From: Clostridia bacterium
Lineage (GTDB): Bacteria; Bacillota; Clostridia; UBA1381; UBA9506
Assembly (NCBI GenBank): GCA_017546245.1
Contig: JAFYXI010000018.1
Span: 1 to 48,591 of the forward strand
Direction: 5' to 3'
DNA length: 48,591 nucleotides
Of this stretch, positions 8,009 to 15,134 are shown one piece after another. The notes beneath the pieces are model-generated. The model ran no database searches. It was not told the DNA's origin and worked only from the letters and a program-made list of their open reading frames with translations. The position numbers were made by a program, and so were the translations under genes. Position 1 is the stretch's first letter; each line of letters opens with the position of its first letter.

Positions 8009-9937
8009 ATGGGTTTAAATTTAGCACAAAAGATTATTAAAGAACATCTGGTAAGCGGCGAGATGATTCCGGGAACGGAAATATCAATTCGCATAGACCA
8101 GACCTTAACACAGGATTCTACAGGTACAATGGCATATCTTCAGTTCGAAGCAATGGGTATTGACCGCGTAAAAACTAAAAAGTCGGTTGCATATATTGAC
8201 CATAATATGCTGCAGTCAGGCTTTGAAAATGCCGATGACCATAAATATATTCAGACGGTAACCAACAAGCACGGAATTTATTTTTCACGTCCCGGCAACG
8301 GTATATGCCATCAGGTACAGTTAGAACGTTTCGGCGTTCCGGGAATGACACTTTTAGGCTCTGACAGCCATACGCCTACAGGCGGCGGTCTTGGTATGCT
8401 TGCAATCGGTGCAGGCGGCTTAGATGTTGCTGTTGCAATGGGCGGCGGTGCATATTATCTTATGATGCCTAAAGTTTGCAAGGTAAATTTAGTCGGCAAG
8501 CTTCGTCCGTGGGTTACAGCAAAGGACGTTATATTAGAAGTTTTAAGAGTTATGTCCGTAAAAGGCGGCGTCGGCAAAATTATTGAATATGCAGGCGAGG
8601 GAGTAAAAAGCCTTTCTGTTCCTGAACGTGCAACTATAACCAATATGGGTGCAGAGCTGGGTGCAACAACATCGGTGTTCCCGAGTGACGAAACCACACG
8701 TGCATTTTTGGCAGCGCAGGGCAGAGAACAGGATTTTGTTGAGCTTGCTCCTGACAGTGATTGTACATATGATGAAGAAATTACTGTTGATTTATCAACA
8801 TTAGAACCTTTGGCTGCTAAGCCACACAGTCCGGATAATGTTGAAGAGGTTGCATCAATCGGTAAAATTAAGGTTGACCAGGTTGCAATCGGCAGCTGTA
8901 CAAACTCATCTTATGCAGATATGATGAAGGTTGCTAAAATATTAAAGGGCAAAACCGTACATCCTGATGTAAGCCTTGTTATTGCACCGGGTTCAAAGCA
9001 GGTATTAACAATGCTCGCACAAAACGGTGCGCTGGCAGATATGGTAGCAGCAGGTGCAAGAATTTTAGAATCATCCTGCGGACCGTGTATCGGTATGGGA
9101 CAGTCTCCGAAAACAGATGCAGTATCACTTCGTACATTTAACCGTAACTTTGAAGGTCGAAGCGGAACAGTTTCGGCTCAGGTATATTTAGTAAGTCCCG
9201 AAACCGCAGCAGCAAGCGCAATCACCGGTGTTTTAACCGACCCGCGTGAATTAGGTGCGGCTCCGGTTGTAGAAATGCCGGCAGAATTTTTGGCAAACGA
9301 TAATATGGTTGCAGCTCCTGCTCCTGAAGGAAATAACGTAGAGGTTGTTCGCGGACCTAACATCAAGCCGTTCCCTCTTAATACTGATTTGCCGGAAAAT
9401 GTAAAAGGCAAGGCATTAATTAAGGTTGAAGACAATATTACTACTGACCACATTATGCCGTCTAATGCAAAGCTTTTGCCGTTCCGTTCGAACGTTCCGT
9501 ATCTTTCTGAATTCTGCCTTACACCATGTGATCCGGAGTTCCCGAAACGTGCTCAGGAAAATAAGGGCGGATTTATCGTTGGCGGTTCTAACTATGGTCA
9601 GGGCTCAAGCCGTGAGCATGCTGCTCTTGCTCCGCTTTATTTAGGAATTAAGGCGGTTTTGGCAAAATCTTTTGCACGTATTCATATGGCAAATCTTATA
9701 AATTCAGGTATTCTTCCGCTTGTTTTTGAAAATGAGGCAGATTATGATACAATAGATTTGATGGATGAGCTTGCAATTGAAAATGCACCTGAGCAGATTA
9801 AAGCAGGTGATAAAATTGTTGTTAAAAATATCACCAAAGGCAAGGAATATACAACAATTTTAACCGTTTCTGACAGACAGAAAGAAATGCTTTATGCAGG
9901 TGGTTTGATTAACTATATGAAAAAACTGAACTCTTAA
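8009..9937 (+). CDS. acn: Aconitate hydratase
   Basis: Interconverts citrate and isocitrate through a [4Fe-4S] cluster. The 642-residue length and arrangement fit the shorter bacterial aconitase type related to 3-isopropylmalate dehydratase, with catalytic and swivel domains in one chain. Cluster ligands are C297 in 'GSCTNSS' and C357/C360 in 'SSCGPCIG'. The swivel domain carries 'GGSNYGQGSSREHAAL'. ATG 8009 follows AGGAAGGGG; an upstream in-frame ATG (7985) lacks a ribosome binding site. The icd gene starts 27 bases downstream, so the pair feeds 2-oxoglutarate synthesis. This subfamily also contains homoaconitase-like enzymes, but the icd neighbour favours aconitase. Confidence 0.92.
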   Translation: MGLNLAQKIIKEHLVSGEMIPGTEISIRIDQTLTQDSTGTMAYLQFEAMGIDRVKTKKSVAYIDHNMLQSGFENADDHKYIQTVTNKHGIYFSRPGNGICHQVQLERFGVPGMTLLGSDSHTPTGGGLGMLAIGAGGLDVAVAMGGGAYYLMMPKVCKVNLVGKLRPWVTAKDVILEVLRVMSVKGGVGKIIEYAGEGVKSLSVPERATITNMGAELGATTSVFPSDETTRAFLAAQGREQDFVELAPDSDCTYDEEITVDLSTLEPLAAKPHSPDNVEEVASIGKIKVDQVAIGSCTNSSYADMMKVAKILKGKTVHPDVSLVIAPGSKQVLTMLAQNGALADMVAAGARILESSCGPCIGMGQSPKTDAVSLRTFNRNFEGRSGTVSAQVYLVSPETAAASAITGVLTDPRELGAAPVVEMPAEFLANDNMVAAPAPEGNNVEVVRGPNIKPFPLNTDLPENVKGKALIKVEDNITTDHIMPSNAKLLPFRSNVPYLSEFCLTPCDPEFPKRAQENKGGFIVGGSNYGQGSSREHAALAPLYLGIKAVLAKSFARIHMANLINSGILPLVFENEADYDTIDLMDELAIENAPEQIKAGDKIVVKNITKGKEYTTILTVSDRQKEMLYAGGLINYMKKLNS

Positions 9938-9964
9938 TAAAAGACTCTTGAAAGGAAGAAAACA

Positions 9965-11125
9965 ATGAACGAAGCAATAAAAAATGCAACAGAAAAATTT
10001 GCGGCTCTTTTAGAAAAACAGCTCGCGCGCGTTGAAATGATGAAATCGCAGAAAGATTTTTTAGATTATTCTAAGCTAGACACTATAATAATCGGTGTTT
10101 GCGGCGGTGACGGAATTGGTCCTGCAATTACCGCATCAGCACACAAAATTCTTGAATTTTTGCTTGCTGATGAAGTAAAAGCAGGCAAAGTAGAATTCCG
10201 TGTTATTGATGGTTTAACTATTGAAAACAGAGTAAAAGCCAACAAGGCTATTCCTGATGATGTTTTAGAAGAAATTAAGGCTTGTCACGTTATATTAAAA
10301 GGACCTACAACAACCCCTCGTGCAGGCGATCCGTGGCCGAATATCGAAAGTGCAAACGTAGCTATGAGAAAAGAACTCGATTTGTTTGCAAATGTTCGTC
10401 CTGTTAAAGTTCCCGAGCAGGGCATAGACTGGATATTTTTCCGTGAAAATACCGAGGGTGCTTATGCAGTAGGCAGTCAGGGCGTACACGTAAATGACGA
10501 CCTTGCAATTGATTTTACTGTAACAACTCAGGAGGGTTCCGAAAGAATTGCGCGTGCTGCATTTGACTATGCAAAGAAAAACGGCAAAACACGCGTAACA
10601 GCAGTAACCAAGGCTAATGTTATTAAAACAACAGACGGTAAATTCTTAAACATCTGCAAAGAGGTTGCTAAAGAATATCCTGAAATTGATTTTGATGATT
10701 GGTATATTGATATTATGACCGCTAAGCTGGTTGACGAAAAACGCCGTACAGGCTTTCAGGTTGTTGTTCTGCCTAATCTTTACGGTGATATTATTACCGA
10801 CGAAGCTGCAGAATTTCAGGGCGGTGTAGGAACAGCAGGCAGCTCGAACTTAGGTAAACGTTATGCAATGTTCGAGGCAATTCACGGCAGTGCTCCGCGT
10901 ATGGTTGCAGAAGGTCGCGATAAGTACGCTGACCCATGCAGTATTATTCGTGCGGCGGTTATGTTGTTAAATCACATCGGTTATGGCGATGAGGCATCTA
11001 AGCTTGAAAGAGCATTGGATATATGTATGTACGAAGAGAAAAAGCTTGTTATTACCGGTCGTGATAACGGTGCAACCGGTGACGAGTTTGCAGAGTATGT
11101 AATGGATACAATTAAAAAGCTTTAA
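9965..11125 (+). CDS. icd: Isocitrate dehydrogenase (isocitrate/isopropylmalate dehydrogenase family)
   Basis: Oxidative decarboxylation of isocitrate to 2-oxoglutarate. The 386-residue chain shows 'GGDGIGPAITASA' near residues 46-58, the substrate/NAD motif 'RENTEGAY', 'NLYGDIITDEAAEFQGGVG' and the nucleotide-loop 'EAIHGSAPR'. An additional N-terminal helix of about 35 residues precedes the fold. It sits directly between acn and rex, which supports isocitrate rather than isopropylmalate as substrate. No cofactor-specific residues are assigned with confidence, so NAD versus NADP is open. Good ribosome binding site (GAAAGGAAG) before ATG. Confidence 0.9.
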   Translation: MNEAIKNATEKFAALLEKQLARVEMMKSQKDFLDYSKLDTIIIGVCGGDGIGPAITASAHKILEFLLADEVKAGKVEFRVIDGLTIENRVKANKAIPDDVLEEIKACHVILKGPTTTPRAGDPWPNIESANVAMRKELDLFANVRPVKVPEQGIDWIFFRENTEGAYAVGSQGVHVNDDLAIDFTVTTQEGSERIARAAFDYAKKNGKTRVTAVTKANVIKTTDGKFLNICKEVAKEYPEIDFDDWYIDIMTAKLVDEKRRTGFQVVVLPNLYGDIITDEAAEFQGGVGTAGSSNLGKRYAMFEAIHGSAPRMVAEGRDKYADPCSIIRAAVMLLNHIGYGDEASKLERALDICMYEEKKLVITGRDNGATGDEFAEYVMDTIKKL

Positions 11126-11173
11126 TTTTGGTTGAAGTAAATTATAATATGCAAGAAAAAAGAGGACTAATTA

Positions 11174-11815
11174 ATGAAAAATGAAAGCATTAAAAGTGTT
11201 CCTTTGGTGGTTATAAAAAGATTACCCAGATACTATCGCTATCTGGGCGAACTGTTAAAGCAAGGGGTAACACGTATATCTTCAAGGGATTTAAGTGAAA
11301 AAATGGGTGTTACCGCATCGCAGATTCGTCAGGATTTGAATTGCTTTGGCGGATTCGGTCAGCAGGGTTATGGCTATAACATTGAAAAATTGCATCGCGA
11401 AATTGCTGATATTTTAGGTCTTAACCGAGGATATAAAACAATAATTATCGGTGCAGGTAACTTAGGTCATGCTCTGGCAAATCACTCTAATTTTGAAAAA
11501 CGTGGTTTTAAATTAGTGGGGATTTTTGACTCAAACCGTAACATTGTGGGCAGTAAAATAAATAATCTTACTGTTTGTCATATAGATGAAATAGAAGCTT
11601 TTTTTGCAAACGAAGGTGCAGACATTGCGATTTTGGCACTTCCTAAGAGCAGTGTAAAAGAGGTCGCTGACCGCTTGATTGCATTAAATATTAAGGGGTT
11701 ATGGAACTTTTCTTATACAGAATTGAATGTGCCGGACAATGTAGCGGTAGAAAATGTTCACTTAAGTGACAGTTTAATGACGTTATCTTATAAGCTGACA
11801 GAATTAAATGATTAG
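11174..11815 (+). CDS. rex: Redox-sensing transcriptional repressor Rex
   Basis: Rex represses fermentation and respiration genes and lets go of DNA when NADH rises. The 213-residue protein has an N-terminal winged helix (about 1-80, 'TRISSRDLSEKMGVTASQIRQDL'), a Rossmann fold with 'IIGAGNLGHAL' near residues 94-104, and the domain-swapped C-terminal helix typical of the family. It is preceded by 48 bases after icd and probably shares the acn promoter. Placement after citrate-branch genes suggests feedback of NADH level on 2-oxoglutarate synthesis. A possible Rex half-palindrome lies on the operon's -35 region. Confidence 0.95.
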   Translation: MKNESIKSVPLVVIKRLPRYYRYLGELLKQGVTRISSRDLSEKMGVTASQIRQDLNCFGGFGQQGYGYNIEKLHREIADILGLNRGYKTIIIGAGNLGHALANHSNFEKRGFKLVGIFDSNRNIVGSKINNLTVCHIDEIEAFFANEGADIAILALPKSSVKEVADRLIALNIKGLWNFSYTELNVPDNVAVENVHLSDSLMTLSYKLTELND

Positions 11816-11825
11816 TTTGATTAAA

Positions 11826-11849
11826 TCCGGACGCATAAATGCGTCCGGA
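11826..11849 (+). terminator. Inverted repeat after rex, possible weak terminator
   Basis: An 11-bp perfect stem (11826-11836 with 11839-11849) separated by AA. The following sequence is AT-rich without a clear T tract, so termination is possible but not certain. Confidence 0.45.
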
Positions 11850-11868
11850 AAATATTAATTTAATATTT

Positions 11869-11945
11869 GCGCCTGTAGCTCAGTTGGATAGAGTGTCAGA
11901 CTCCGACTCTGAAGGTCGTGCGTTCGAATCGCATCAGGCGTACCA
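11869..11945 (+). tRNA. tRNA-Arg (anticodon CCG)
   Basis: Complete cloverleaf with encoded CCA end. The acceptor GCGCCTG pairs with CAGGCGT (one G-U), the D stem is GCTC/GAGT, and the anticodon stem TCAGA/TCTGA encloses loop CTCCGAC with anticodon CCG at 11903-11905. The T arm contains TTCGAAT. It reads CGG arginine codons. Confidence 0.96.
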
Positions 11946-11947
11946 GA

Positions 11948-11988
11948 AAGAAACGACAATTTTCGACAGAAAGTTGTCGTTTCTTTTT
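11948..11988 (+). terminator. Terminator of tRNA-Arg
   Basis: A 12-bp stem (11948-11959 with 11974-11985), 14-base loop, then T tract. The left arm is also the left terminal inverted repeat of the element at 11950-12045. Confidence 0.85.
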
Positions 11989-12045
11989 GTACTCTTATCT
12001 TTTCATTTTTCACTCTTCACTCTTCACTAAAAAAATTGTCGTTTC
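11950..12045. repeat. MITE-like element with 14-bp terminal inverted repeats
   Basis: The ends are exact inverted copies: GAAACGACAATTTT at 11950-11963 and AAAATTGTCGTTTC at 12032-12045. A third, partial copy (TTGTCGTTTC) is at 11974-11983. The inside includes a pyrimidine-rich stretch with repeated CACTCTT. No coding capacity. No target-site duplication was recognised, so the mobile nature is an inference. Confidence 0.5.
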
Positions 12046-12102
12046 CAGATAAGAGATAAAAGAGAATAGAGAAGAGAAAAGGTAGTTTTGCTACGCAAAA
12101 CA

Positions 12103-12131
12103 TTGAATTGTTGGAAGAGTTATGATATACT
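12103..12131 (+). promoter_or_regulatory. Promoter of the S23-type gene
   Basis: TTGAAT (12103-12108), 17-base spacer, TATACT (12126-12131) with TGA just upstream (extended -10). A 7-bp hairpin GTTTTGC-TAC-GCAAAAC (12085-12101) lies just before it. Confidence 0.75.
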
Positions 12132-12150
12132 GTATACGAGGTGAAAATAT

Positions 12151-12501
12151 ATGGGAAGTCCACTGTTAAATAAATCATTAGAATTTGCAACACAAATTAT
12201 TTTGTTTTATGAGGAGTATGCCAAATCTAAAAGAGATACTACTATTGCAAAACAACTACTTCGAAGTGCAACAAGCGTCGGTGCAAATATCAATGAAGCT
12301 ATTTATGGTAATAGTAAACCTGACTTTATCGCAAAATTACATATTTCTCTAAAAGAGGTAAGTGAAAGCATATATTGGCTTACGCTTTTGAGAAATACTA
12401 AACTGTTTGAATATGATTATGATGTTTCTATTAAACTTGCAGAAGAAATTAAGAAAATGCTTATTTCTTCAATAAATACTGCAAAGAAAAATCAGAACTA
12501 A
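12151..12501 (+). CDS. Four-helix-bundle protein, S23 (23S rRNA intervening-sequence) family
   Basis: Small helical protein of 116 residues. The order 'LLNKSLEFATQI', 'QLLRSATSVGANINEA', 'FIAKLHISLKEVSESIYWL' and a C-terminal helix match the S23/IVS family, which forms toroidal pentamers. The family is best known from insertions in 23S rRNA, but many members, like this one, stand alone and have no established function. It has its own near-consensus promoter and a GAGGTG ribosome binding site, and it lies behind a tRNA and a MITE-like repeat, so it may be a passenger gene of a mobile patch. Confidence 0.85.
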   Translation: MGSPLLNKSLEFATQIILFYEEYAKSKRDTTIAKQLLRSATSVGANINEAIYGNSKPDFIAKLHISLKEVSESIYWLTLLRNTKLFEYDYDVSIKLAEEIKKMLISSINTAKKNQN

Positions 12502-12530
12502 AATATCTCTATGGTTCTGCTTTCCCAGAA

Positions 12531-12562
12531 AAAACCGCAGATTTTAGAATCTGCGGTTTTTT
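12531..12562. terminator. Bidirectional terminator between convergent genes
   Basis: A 13-bp perfect stem (12531-12543 with 12548-12560), loop TTAG, flanked by A and T tracts, serves the S23 gene on the plus strand. A second small hairpin (GTTCC-TTAC-GGAAC) follows before the stop of the minus-strand S-layer gene. Confidence 0.9.
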
Positions 12563-12606
12563 CAATGAAGCGTTCCTTACGGAACATTAAGTTAAGTTGC
12601 GCATTA

Positions 12607-14229
12607 TTAATCACAAATAACCTTATCAATAAATATTTTTTCAACATCCATTGAAACAGATGTAAGCGGCTCGCCGCTGGCTATATCGGCATAGAACGAT
12701 TTTCCTGCTGAAAGAGTATAAGTACCAACTTTGTCGCTGCAGTTAAAGTATGATGCGATGCTTGAACCAGCGGGCAGATTGTTAGGGGTTATTTTAGCAC
12801 GCATTGTATATCCGTTTCCGTTATCGGTTGTAAGCGACGGATAGAATACGATTGTACAATCGAAATCTTTTAACTCTTTAAGCATTGATGCATACTGGGT
12901 AAGAGATGAGGCAAATACGCTTTCGTATGCCTGAACGAATCTGTATGAATCTTTAGGTAAAGATGCCTTTTCGCCAAAACTTGTAAATTCGGTTGTATAA
13001 ACTTCGTTAGGAATGTTCTTAAGTGCAAATTTAAAGTTATTATAGCTGCGTCTGCTTAGGTCTAAACTGTGAGCATATCTTTCGTTTCCGATTGCATTTG
13101 TATCGGTGCTGTAATCTGACTGCATACCTAAAAAGCTATCTATCTGAATGGCAATGGCAATAACATCTTTAACGGTTGCTGCACGATTTAAGGATGTAAG
13201 AGAATTGTCTTTATCAATTAAAACTCCATTATTAATAGAGTAAGTAATCATTCGGTTTTTTGTTTCTGCCATATCGCCAAAAGCATCTGTTTTAGAAATT
13301 GCGGCGATAGGCTTTGGCGAACGATATATTGCAGCAAATGTAAATGCCGCAATAGCATCGCCTATGGTTGCAGTAGTGTCGATAACTTCTTTTGTAACCT
13401 TGTCAGTGCCGATTACGTTGCGGCCTAAAACATCAAGGTCGCGGGCATATTTGTGTTCAAAAGGAGTAGTAGAATTAAGTGAATAGTATGATGGATTGTA
13501 TTCGCCGCCTGCAATTCTTACGGTTGCACGGGCAAGCTCGCCAAAAGTAACGTTTTTGTTTGCCTCATATGTTTCGCTGTCAAATAAATCTAAAGCAGAA
13601 TATGCATACTTTAAAATATCGTTATTTACAACGTTAACAAATGACTGAGAAGCACCGGCTGCCGCCTTTTCTCTGGAGCGGATAATTAAAGCAGCACCTT
13701 CAGCTCTTGACATAGTATCGCCCAATCTTAAATGAATTCCGTCATCACCGTTTACGATTCCGCAACTGTACGCCCAGGCAACGGCGTCTTTATTGCTTGC
13801 CTGTAATGTTACAATGCCGGGGGCACTATAGCCTGTTTTAGAGCCGGCTCTTTTCCATAAAAGCTCAATTACCTCGCTGCGTTTAATTGCCTGGTCAGGT
13901 AAAAAGCTTGTTGCGTTTTCAGAAACCAAACCCGACTGCATAACATATTCATACGCCCAATGGCTAGCAGAAACGTCGCTGAAGTTTTTAGTATATCTGT
14001 CAGGACCTTTACCAATCATTTTTACAAACTGAGCACGTGTAACTATGTTGTTAGGACGAAATGAGCCGTCTTCAAAGCCGGATATTGTGCCCTCTGCAAC
14101 TAAAGCCTGAACGTTTTGATATGCCCAATGCTCTGCTGAAAGATCAGAAAATTCAGCGGCAAATGCAGCATATGGCATAAGTGCAATGCAAAGTAAGCTT
14201 GCCAATAAAACAGAAACAAATTTTCTCAT
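12607..14229 (-). CDS. Secreted S-layer-homology (SLH) domain protein
   Basis: Exported protein of 540 residues. A signal peptide (about 1-25, charged start, hydrophobic core, 'AFA' before the mature part) is followed by three SLH modules (about 27-70, 80-130 and 140-190), recognisable from 'FSDLSAEHWAYQNVQALVAEG' and 'GSFRPNNIVTRAQFVKMI'-like repeats that bind secondary cell-wall polymer. The remaining 350 residues are not recognised. They contain further weakly SLH-like helices and end in a beta-rich region. ATG 14229 follows GGGAGA; the ATG 18 bases upstream lies before the ribosome binding site. It probably anchors a surface function, which is unknown. Confidence 0.88.
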   Translation of the reverse strand: MRKFVSVLLASLLCIALMPYAAFAAEFSDLSAEHWAYQNVQALVAEGTISGFEDGSFRPNNIVTRAQFVKMIGKGPDRYTKNFSDVSASHWAYEYVMQSGLVSENATSFLPDQAIKRSEVIELLWKRAGSKTGYSAPGIVTLQASNKDAVAWAYSCGIVNGDDGIHLRLGDTMSRAEGAALIIRSREKAAAGASQSFVNVVNNDILKYAYSALDLFDSETYEANKNVTFGELARATVRIAGGEYNPSYYSLNSTTPFEHKYARDLDVLGRNVIGTDKVTKEVIDTTATIGDAIAAFTFAAIYRSPKPIAAISKTDAFGDMAETKNRMITYSINNGVLIDKDNSLTSLNRAATVKDVIAIAIQIDSFLGMQSDYSTDTNAIGNERYAHSLDLSRRSYNNFKFALKNIPNEVYTTEFTSFGEKASLPKDSYRFVQAYESVFASSLTQYASMLKELKDFDCTIVFYPSLTTDNGNGYTMRAKITPNNLPAGSSIASYFNCSDKVGTYTLSAGKSFYADIASGEPLTSVSMDVEKIFIDKVICD

Positions 14230-14279
14230 AAGTATCTCCCTTTTCATATAGATATTTTATTATAATAAACCGATTATAA

Positions 14280-14292
14280 TTTTATCATAAAA
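14280..14292. repeat. Palindrome TTTTATCATAAAA upstream of the SLH gene
   Basis: A 13-base perfect palindrome about 50 bases upstream of the SLH start. The same 13 bases form the core of a palindrome upstream of the other secreted-protein gene (33019-33037). It could be an operator. Confidence 0.4.
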
Positions 14293-14316
14293 CATATATT
14301 TTTGCAAGTATTAAAA

Positions 14317-14345
14317 TTGACAAAAAGAGTCTGTTGGTGTACAAT
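14317..14345 (+). promoter_or_regulatory. Promoter of the PqqD/peptidase/ABC cassette
   Basis: Consensus TTGACA (14317-14322), 17-base spacer, TACAAT (14340-14345). The ATG at 14386 follows after about 35 transcribed bases and GGAGGA. Confidence 0.88.
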
Positions 14346-14385
14346 TATGTAAAAGGGTAAATATAGGTGTTGGAGGATAAGCTTT

Positions 14386-14655
14386 ATGAAGTTAAAAGAT
14401 GGATTTTTACTTAAAGAAATTGCAGGCAGTTGGGTTGTTGTTCCGGTAGGCGAGCAGGTTGTTGATTTTCAGATGATGATAACCTTAAACGAAACAGGAG
14501 CATTTTTGTGGGAAAAATTAAAGTCAAAAATCTCAAAAGAAGAGCTTTTGAATGCACTTTTATCGGAATATGCCGTTGAAAGAAGTGTAGCAGAGGCAGA
14601 TGTTGACGAGTTTTTAAAAACATTATCTGAAAAGGAACTTTTAGAAGCAGAATGA
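14386..14655 (+). CDS. PqqD-family peptide-binding protein
   Basis: Small protein of 89 residues with the PqqD fold: a beta-hairpin start ('GFLLKEIAGSWVVVPVGE'), the conserved 'ITLNETGAFLWEKL' helix and a C-terminal helix ('DVDEFLKTLSEKELL'). PqqD-like domains (RiPP recognition elements) bind leader peptides of ribosomally made peptides and hand them to maturation enzymes. It is the first gene of a three-gene unit and its stop overlaps the next start (ATGA). No precursor peptide, radical SAM enzyme or cyclase is next to it, so the client is unknown. Confidence 0.85.
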   Translation: MKLKDGFLLKEIAGSWVVVPVGEQVVDFQMMITLNETGAFLWEKLKSKISKEELLNALLSEYAVERSVAEADVDEFLKTLSEKELLEAE

Positions 14656-15134
14656 TGGATACAGAAAAAATGATTCAGCCTGACATGCAGGAGTTTTCTC
14701 CTTTTATATGTGAAATTTTGAAAAACGGCGGCAGTGCACGGATTACAGTTACGGGCAGCAGTATGTGGCCGATGCTTAAAGACGGCACAGACAGCGTTTT
14801 GATTGAGCCTGCCAACCGAGAGGTAAAAAAATGGGAGCTGCCGCTTTATCAGCGTGATGACGGTGCTTTAATTTTGCATCGTGTTATGAAAAAGAAAAAA
14901 GGTGCTTATGCAATGTGCGGCGATAATCAGCTTATAGTTGAATGGCCTGTTCGCGCCGATCAGATTATTGGTATAGCGGTCGAGTTTACCAGAAAAGGTA
15001 AAACCACCAGATGCAGTAATATTTTATATCGCATGTATGCGGCCATGTGGAGCATTGTGCGTCCGTACAGATTTTTTATTCTTGTAATTTATAAAAAAAC
15101 GATAATTATCACCAAAAGGTGGTTTAATAAATGA
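14652..15134 (+). CDS. S24/S26-family signal-peptidase-like protein
   Basis: Protein of 160 residues with the peptidase motif 'TGSSMWPMLKDG' (candidate nucleophile S37), then 'LILHRV' (H76) and 'GDN' (D91). The Ser/His/Asp set resembles archaeal/ER-type signal peptidases rather than the Ser/Lys pair of the standard bacterial enzyme. No N-terminal anchor helix is present, but a basic, hydrophobic C-terminus (about 125-155) could attach it to the membrane. Overlaps both neighbours by ATGA junctions. In related PqqD cassettes such proteins are presumed leader peptidases; that role is inferred here. Confidence 0.75.
   Translation: MMDTEKMIQPDMQEFSPFICEILKNGGSARITVTGSSMWPMLKDGTDSVLIEPANREVKKWELPLYQRDDGALILHRVMKKKKGAYAMCGDNQLIVEWPVRADQIIGIAVEFTRKGKTTRCSNILYRMYAAMWSIVRPYRFFILVIYKKTIIITKRWFNK

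Noticed and set aside
11839-12030. 63-residue plus-strand frame across the tRNA
   Set aside because: It is a translation of tRNA-Arg ('APVAQLDRVSDSDSEGRAFESH' type artefact) and has no ribosome binding site.
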